The notes below the pieces were generated by a model. That model was not told where the DNA came from and did not search any database. It saw nothing but the letters and a program-made list of their open reading frames with translations. Positions 59,656 through 64,000 of a DNA stretch of 64,000 nucleotides are shown here, piece by piece; the first letter of the stretch is position 1, and each line of letters begins with the position of its first letter. Source of the DNA: Desulfobacteraceae bacterium (GTDB lineage: Bacteria; Desulfobacterota; Desulfobacteria; Desulfobacterales; Desulfococcaceae); contig JAABRU010000001.1 in the NCBI GenBank assembly GCA_011390755.1, forward strand, positions 85,068-149,067, read 5' to 3'. Position numbers and translations under genes: made by a program.

Positions 59656-59788
59656 CAATGATTCGGTAATTTTTTCCGGTTTACAGAGAATAAAACTGTA
59701 ACTATCTGAAATTATAAAATCCGAATATTCCGTATGAATTTCACAACCTGCTGAAATTATTCAGACCGAATTTTTTACCGAACTGTTG
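59656..59788 (+). mobile_element. MITE-like element D, copy 3
   Basis: The ends CAATGATTCGGTAA and TTACCGAACTGTTG are inverted. The flanks (AGAAA and CAAAA) do not match, so the target duplication is lost or was never formed here. Confidence 0.75.
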
Positions 59789-59905
59789 CAAAAAGATGAA
59801 TCTGTAAAAATCAGAAATCCCGGCCCGGTGAAAGTCGGGGGAATGCAGAATTTGAAAAGAAAACAGCACCGAGTATATTATTGAAATAAAAAAAGGATAT
59901 TTCTC

Positions 59906-61576
59906 ATGAACCCCAAAAGAATCCCCATCGGTATATCCGATTTCAAAAAACTGATCGGAGAAGATTATTATTATATTGATAAAAGTCTGTTTATTAAGGA
60001 TGTTATTCACTCATCATCCGAAGTGCTTCTGCTGCCCCGGCCCAGGCGATTCGGCAAAACCCTGAACCTGAGTATGCTCCGGTATTTTTTTGAAAAAGGC
60101 AGTGAGGACTTCAGCGGTCTTTTTAAAGGACTGGCTATTGAAAAGGATGAAACCTTTCAGGCTTTTCAGGGGAAATACCCTGTCATCTGCATGACCTTTA
60201 AAGATGTGAAGCATTCCAAATGGGAGGGGTGTTTTACAGGCATAAAGGCAGTCATCCGGAAAGAATTCTCCCGTCACCGCTATCTCCTTGAAAGTAATGC
60301 ACTGTATCCGGATGAAAAAAAATATATACAGAAAATATTATCATTGGAACTTGGTAATTACGAATACGAACAGTCTTTGAGCAGCCTGTGTGAATACCTG
60401 CACCGGGTTTGGCAGGAAAAAACCCTGATTCTCATAGACGAATACGACACACCGGTTCATGCGGCCTATACCAAAGGATATTATGAACAGTTGATGGAAT
60501 TCATCAGAAACTTTCTCAGCGGCGGACTCAAAGACAATCCCCATATGTTCAGATGTGTCATGACCGGAATCCTGAGAGTGGCAAAGGAATCTGTTTTTTC
60601 GGGTCTGAACAATCCGGGGGTATATACCCTTCTGAATAAGGAATTCAGCACCTTTTTCGGATTCACGGAAGAGGAGGTTGCTCAGTTACTGAATAATTAT
60701 GATATATCAGACCGGTACGGGGATGTCAGGGAGTGGTACAACGGCTATCTTTTCGGGGGGGAAGTCATTTACAATCCCTGGTCTGTTCTGCAGTTTGCCC
60801 ACAGAAAACCGGAATTCCCGGCCCCCTACTGGGTGAATACGGCGGACAGCGGCATGATTGACCGGCTTGCCACCAGGGGCGGGAGGGAACTGCGGGAGGA
60901 AATCGGGCTGCTGCTGGAGGGGAAAACCATAACAAAACCGGTGTATGACAGTATTGTCATGAGAGACCTGGAGAAACAGGATGATCTGCTGTGGAGTTTC
61001 CTGGTGTTCAGCGGATACCTGAAACCTGCGGGGCAGAGTGATTTTGAAATGATGGAACTGAGGATTCCCAACAAGGAAGTGCAGGTGATTTACCGGAATC
61101 TGGTCAGATCATGGTTCGGGGAAAAAATTGAATCCTCCAGACTTGAGGCTGTGTTACATGCCCTGGAAAAAGGAAATATCGAAGACTTTGAATATCTGCT
61201 CTCGGATATTGTTGAAAAGGTACTGAGTTTTCATGATACCGGCGGAACAGAGCCGGAACAGTTTTATCATGCATTTGTCCTGGGGCTTCTGGTATGGCTG
61301 GAGGATAAATACGATATAAAGAGCAACCGTGAATCCGGCCTGGGACGTTATGATGCGGCACTGATTCCGAAAGACAGGGCAAAAAACGGTATCATTCTCG
61401 AATTCAAAAAAGTCAATGAACGGAAGAAAGAAACGCCCGAACAGACCCTTGAACGGGCAATGAAACAGATTGAAAGCAGAAAATATGCAACTGAACTGGA
61501 AGCCGCAGGGGTAAAAAAAATAATGAAGATCGCCATTGCCTTTCAGGGGAAGAAACTGTGGATGATGCACCGCTAA
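59906..61576 (+). CDS. AAA-ATPase-like/PD-(D/E)XK family protein
   Basis: A 556-residue protein of the abundant AAA-ATPase-like (DUF1703-type) family. The N-terminal ATPase part opens with IPIGISDFKKLIGEDYYYID, which is usual for the group, and has a Walker A-like PRPRRFGKTLNLSML near 45 and Walker B-like LILIDEYDTPVHAAY near 178. A C-terminal nuclease-like region has GRYDAALIPKDR and IILEFKKV near 490-512, a D...E-x-K site. Such genes occur in many copies in large deltaproteobacterial and cyanobacterial genomes; activity is unproven. It stands alone downstream of a pile of mobile repeats. Start: ATG at 59906 after AAAAAGGATATTTCTC. Confidence 0.85.
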   Translation: MNPKRIPIGISDFKKLIGEDYYYIDKSLFIKDVIHSSSEVLLLPRPRRFGKTLNLSMLRYFFEKGSEDFSGLFKGLAIEKDETFQAFQGKYPVICMTFKDVKHSKWEGCFTGIKAVIRKEFSRHRYLLESNALYPDEKKYIQKILSLELGNYEYEQSLSSLCEYLHRVWQEKTLILIDEYDTPVHAAYTKGYYEQLMEFIRNFLSGGLKDNPHMFRCVMTGILRVAKESVFSGLNNPGVYTLLNKEFSTFFGFTEEEVAQLLNNYDISDRYGDVREWYNGYLFGGEVIYNPWSVLQFAHRKPEFPAPYWVNTADSGMIDRLATRGGRELREEIGLLLEGKTITKPVYDSIVMRDLEKQDDLLWSFLVFSGYLKPAGQSDFEMMELRIPNKEVQVIYRNLVRSWFGEKIESSRLEAVLHALEKGNIEDFEYLLSDIVEKVLSFHDTGGTEPEQFYHAFVLGLLVWLEDKYDIKSNRESGLGRYDAALIPKDRAKNGIILEFKKVNERKKETPEQTLERAMKQIESRKYATELEAAGVKKIMKIAIAFQGKKLWMMHR

Positions 61577-62321
61577 GCAGAATGACTCATAAATTCACTA
61601 TAAGCGAACCGCTGTTCCGCTCTCTCTTCCCAGAGATAAAGTAGGAAATTGCTTCCCCGGAATACCCTGACACACCCATTGATTTTTCTGCTTTTTCCGA
61701 AATATACTGACCGCATTGCTTTTTCCGGAAAAGATACAGACATTCACTTTTGATGGTTCCGTAAAAAGTCAGGTATACTGTCCACCGGCATAAACTGCGC
61801 TTTCTGAAAAGTCCCGGAATCCGGGGACAGTCTGAAATAATTCCGTATCACCGGCAGATTTCAGCATACGGAAAAGGGAGTCTGAAATTCAGAAGTTCAG
61901 TTTGGTCAGGTGCTGAGTATACCTATACCGATACTTAAAACATTTCGGGGTATCCGGCAGAGGAAAAATTCATGTACGCAGTACTTTCGGGAAATGCGGT
62001 AACCGGAAATCTTTTAAGTAATGGTATAAATTCCGCCACAATATATTGTTGAAAAATACCGGCACAGGCGCATTACCATGTGGCAGATTTTTTCCTGACC
62101 GGCTTTTTGCGGGCTCATCACTTTTCAGAGAATAATTTTTCCATTTATATTACTGTTTGTTTGACTTTCTGCCCTGTTTCATACTATTTATAAGAAAGGA
62201 TGATGTGAATCGTTTTTCCGAAAAATGCAAAGAAAATAAAAATGAGTTATATCAGTTTTGTATATCCATCGGGAAAAACTGTAATCTGCAAACGAAAAGG
62301 GAACAGCAGCAGGGGAAGGAT
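61577..62321. other. Gap upstream of murF
   Basis: It contains a partial C-like end (GATGGTTCCGTAAAAAGTCA, 61753) and element P (61918-62030). No gene is supported. The murF frame is open from 62157, but that part has no Shine-Dalgarno. Confidence 0.6.
61918..62030. repeat. Inverted-repeat element P, copy 2
   Basis: The ends TATACCTATACCGATACTTA and TCTTTTAAGTAATGGTATAA are inverted and resemble 11408-11514. Confidence 0.6.
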
Positions 62322-63755
62322 ATGTCAAAAAAAGAACCTTGGAATACTGCACAGATTCTCAAATCCGTAAGCGGAATACTGCTGAGCGGGAATCCGGATA
62401 CGGTTTTTAGCGGAATATCAATAGATTCAAGAACAATATCGGCAAATGATTTTTTTATCGCGATTGAAGGAGAAGTGCATGACGCGCATCTTTTCACCCG
62501 GGATGTTATTGCCAAAGGCGTTCAGGGGCTGATGATTTCGGAAAAAAAGATCGGAAATCTGCCCTGTGAGGAATGGAAAAAACAGGGCATCAGCTGTATT
62601 GCTGTGAAAGATACGATCCGGGCTTTGGGCTCTCTGGCGGCGTATCGGCGAAAGTCTTCGGGGGTTTCTCTGGCGGCTGTTACGGGCAGCAATGGGAAAA
62701 CCACAGTCCGGCAGATGCTTTCTTCCATAATTTCTATCAAATACAGAACACTGTCAACCAAAGGAAATTTTAACAATGAAATCGGCCTTCCCCTTACACT
62801 GCTGGAACTGGAACCGGAGCATGAATGGGCCGTGGTGGAACTGGGGATGAACCGTCCCGGAGAAATCAGAAGACTGACCCGGATCTGTCAGCCGGATATC
62901 GGTGTAATTACCAATATCGGCCCGGCCCATCTGGAAGGTCTTGGTTCTTTGGAAGCTGTTGCCCAGGCCAAAGGGGAGCTTTTGGAAGAAATGTATTCCC
63001 GGGGGATTGCGGTACTCAGCGCGGATGATCCGGTCTGTACGGAGCTGGCCGGACAGACCGTACAGGAAATCATCAGTTTCGGTTTTGCGGAAGAATCCCA
63101 GGTGAAGGCTGTATCCAAAAAACGGCAGGGAAACCGTCTTTCCTTTGTGATGGAAATATCACCCGAAATGGTTCCGGTAGAGATCAGTTCTCCGGCAGAA
63201 TTTATGATAAGCAATGCACTGGCTGCGGCGGCAGCTGCATACGGAGCTGATTTTTCCCCAAAAATGATTGCCCGGGGCCTGTCTTATTTCCGGCCGGTGG
63301 AAGGACGGATGAATATTTATGAAAGTCCCCGCGGTTTTCATGTCATTGACGATACTTATAATGCCAACCCGACCTCCGTAAAGGCCGCACTCCGCACCCT
63401 GGCCCTGGTGAAACAGGGGAGGGGAATCGCCGTTCTGGGCGACATGCTGGAACTGGGGCAGCAGGCCGATTCCCTGCACAAAGAAATCGGCATGTTCTGC
63501 GCGGCTTCAGGGATTGAAAAACTCTTTCTGACCGGCAGTTTTGCCGAAACTGTGGCTGAAGAGGCCCGGAAAAACGGCATGAACCGGGCAAGTATCTGTA
63601 TTGCCGCAAAAGAAGAAATTCTGGCAGAACTGAAAAGAATATTACAGACCGGGGACTGGGTTTTGATAAAAGGTTCCAGGGGGATGAAGATGGAAGTGAT
63701 TTCGGAGGGACTGAGAGAAGAGGACAAAGAGGAATTTTCTATAAAAACAGGATAA
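62322..63755 (+). CDS. murF: MurF, UDP-MurNAc-tripeptide:D-Ala-D-Ala ligase
   Basis: Joins D-Ala-D-Ala to UDP-MurNAc-tripeptide in the cytoplasm, the last soluble step of peptidoglycan precursor synthesis. At 477 residues it is of normal length. An N-terminal UDP-binding domain carries SIDSRTISANDFFIAIEG, then an ATP-binding loop VTGSNGKTTVRQ near 120. The central domain has KGNFNNEIGLPLTLLELE and the C-terminal part DDTYNANPTSVKAALRTL. The ATG at 62322 is preceded by AGGGGAAGG. It stands alone and not in a dcw cluster, which usually holds it between murE and mraY. Confidence 0.95.
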   Translation: MSKKEPWNTAQILKSVSGILLSGNPDTVFSGISIDSRTISANDFFIAIEGEVHDAHLFTRDVIAKGVQGLMISEKKIGNLPCEEWKKQGISCIAVKDTIRALGSLAAYRRKSSGVSLAAVTGSNGKTTVRQMLSSIISIKYRTLSTKGNFNNEIGLPLTLLELEPEHEWAVVELGMNRPGEIRRLTRICQPDIGVITNIGPAHLEGLGSLEAVAQAKGELLEEMYSRGIAVLSADDPVCTELAGQTVQEIISFGFAEESQVKAVSKKRQGNRLSFVMEISPEMVPVEISSPAEFMISNALAAAAAAYGADFSPKMIARGLSYFRPVEGRMNIYESPRGFHVIDDTYNANPTSVKAALRTLALVKQGRGIAVLGDMLELGQQADSLHKEIGMFCAASGIEKLFLTGSFAETVAEEARKNGMNRASICIAAKEEILAELKRILQTGDWVLIKGSRGMKMEVISEGLREEDKEEFSIKTG

Positions 63756-63794
63756 TCCGCCGTTCTGAAGGGGGCGGGTTAGATGAGCCCTGAC

Positions 63795-63876
63795 TCACAG
63801 CGAAGCATGAAAGCTGCGCGGAGTGCGAAAATTAAGGCCGAAGGGCCGGTTTTTCGCAGACACTTTCATATAAACG
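63795..63876. repeat. Inverted-repeat element L, copy 3
   Basis: GAAGCATGAAAGCTGCGCGG and GCAGACACTTTCATATAAAC are inverted. Interior TGCGAAAATTAAGGCCGAAG / GGCCGGTTTTTCGCA also pairs. Confidence 0.7.
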
Positions 63877-63890
63877 GCCATGATATGCAA

Positions 63891-63921
63891 TCACAACAAA
63901 GCATGAAAGTCTTTCCCGGGC
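63891..63921 (+). repeat. Element L start, interrupted by O
   Basis: CACAACAAAGCATGAAAGTC matches the left end of L. After a few bases it passes straight into palindromic repeat O, so O may be inserted in L. Confidence 0.5.
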
Positions 63922-64000
63922 TCGTTACGGGGCTCCGCCCCGTAACGCCGGAGGTGAGGCTCCGCCTCATACTGTGTACGGGGCGGAGCCCCGGAAAAAT
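63922..64000. repeat. Palindromic repeat O, copy 2 (cut by window end)
   Basis: CTCGTTACGGGGCTCCGCCC, then CGTAACGCCGGAGGTGAGGC, has the same order of palindromes as 6874-6981, with C for T in the core. The right end lies beyond the window. Confidence 0.8.

Larger units (their letters stand above)
58947..59905. other. Repeat hotspot upstream of the AAA/nuclease gene
   Basis: Within 630 bp stand F (59162-59338), E split by C (59341-59548), C (59353-59453 and 59549-59650) and D (59656-59788). The first 200 bases and the last 115 show no feature apart from the ribosome site of the next gene. Confidence 0.7.

Noticed and set aside
59906..61576. Annotation as a defence system gene
   Set aside because: The protein has ATPase and PD-(D/E)XK features, but there are no partner genes, and the family is abundant with unproven function.

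Overview
The window reads as chromosome of a deltaproteobacterial (Desulfobacterota) anaerobe, most like a Desulfobacterales sulfate reducer. The evidence is a tetraheme class III cytochrome c, bacterial CODH/acetyl-CoA synthase subunits with a corrinoid protein and its methyltransferase, a TIGR03960-type radical SAM protein, an aryl/acyl-CoA ligase beside a branched-chain amino acid type ABC transporter, and gene deserts packed with short inverted-repeat elements. Species cannot be fixed from sequence reading alone. I saw no rRNA, tRNA, CRISPR array, phage or complete transposase gene.

Layout. 0.5-3.3 kb: PAS/GGDEF diguanylate cyclase. 3.8-7.4 kb: a MacAB-like efflux set whose adaptor is cut at its 5' end by a palindromic repeat, followed by a CHAT-protein fragment stopped by another repeat. 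7.7-12.3 kb: tmk, a metallophosphoesterase, a VWA lipoprotein and a secreted protein. 13.9-18.9 kb: TPR lipoprotein, coiled-coil membrane protein, small lipoprotein, zinc-ribbon/TPR protein. 19.2-21.1 kb: fabH-like and miaA. 22.98 kb: cytochrome c3. 24.2-26.7 kb: radical SAM/DUF2344 protein. 27.7-34.3 kb: Wood-Ljungdahl genes in the order CFeSP small subunit, acetyl-CoA synthase, CFeSP large subunit, methyltransferase; the CO dehydrogenase gene itself is absent. 34.4-36.6 kb: hydroxybutyrate oligomer hydrolase. 36.8-39.3 kb: an ECF sigma/envelope-stress cluster. 39.6-45.7 kb: ogt, maf, queH, an M48 protease with TPRs and a GAF-GspE ATPase. 47.0-52.4 kb: paaK-like plus livFGMH, split by a DUF433/DUF5615 toxin-antitoxin pair. 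53.0-55.0 kb: fused TRAP permease. 55.8-58.9 kb: Smr protein, mutY and a UvrD-like helicase. 59.9 kb: AAA/PD-(D/E)XK protein. 62.3 kb: murF.

The most striking content is not a gene. Nearly every gene-poor stretch is built from about 100-180 bp elements with terminal inverted repeats, in at least a dozen families, many with two or more copies in the window. One family (here C) is 101 bp long in five copies and 102 bp in a sixth. Three copies are flanked by perfect 6-bp target duplications (ATATTT, AAAATT, AATTAA). Another family (D) sits inside a C copy and inside an A copy; removing D and its 5-bp duplication restores exactly 101 bp for C. These elements have cut genes, supplied stop codons and added a C-terminal tail to a toxin, so they act as non-autonomous mobile elements that reshape this genome.

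Other points of interest are a strong promoter, short leader ORF and terminator-like hairpin ahead of the acetyl-CoA synthase operon, a plausible ECF promoter ahead of the Spy/sigma/anti-sigma/metal-sensor cluster, and a probable CTG start codon for the Smr gene.
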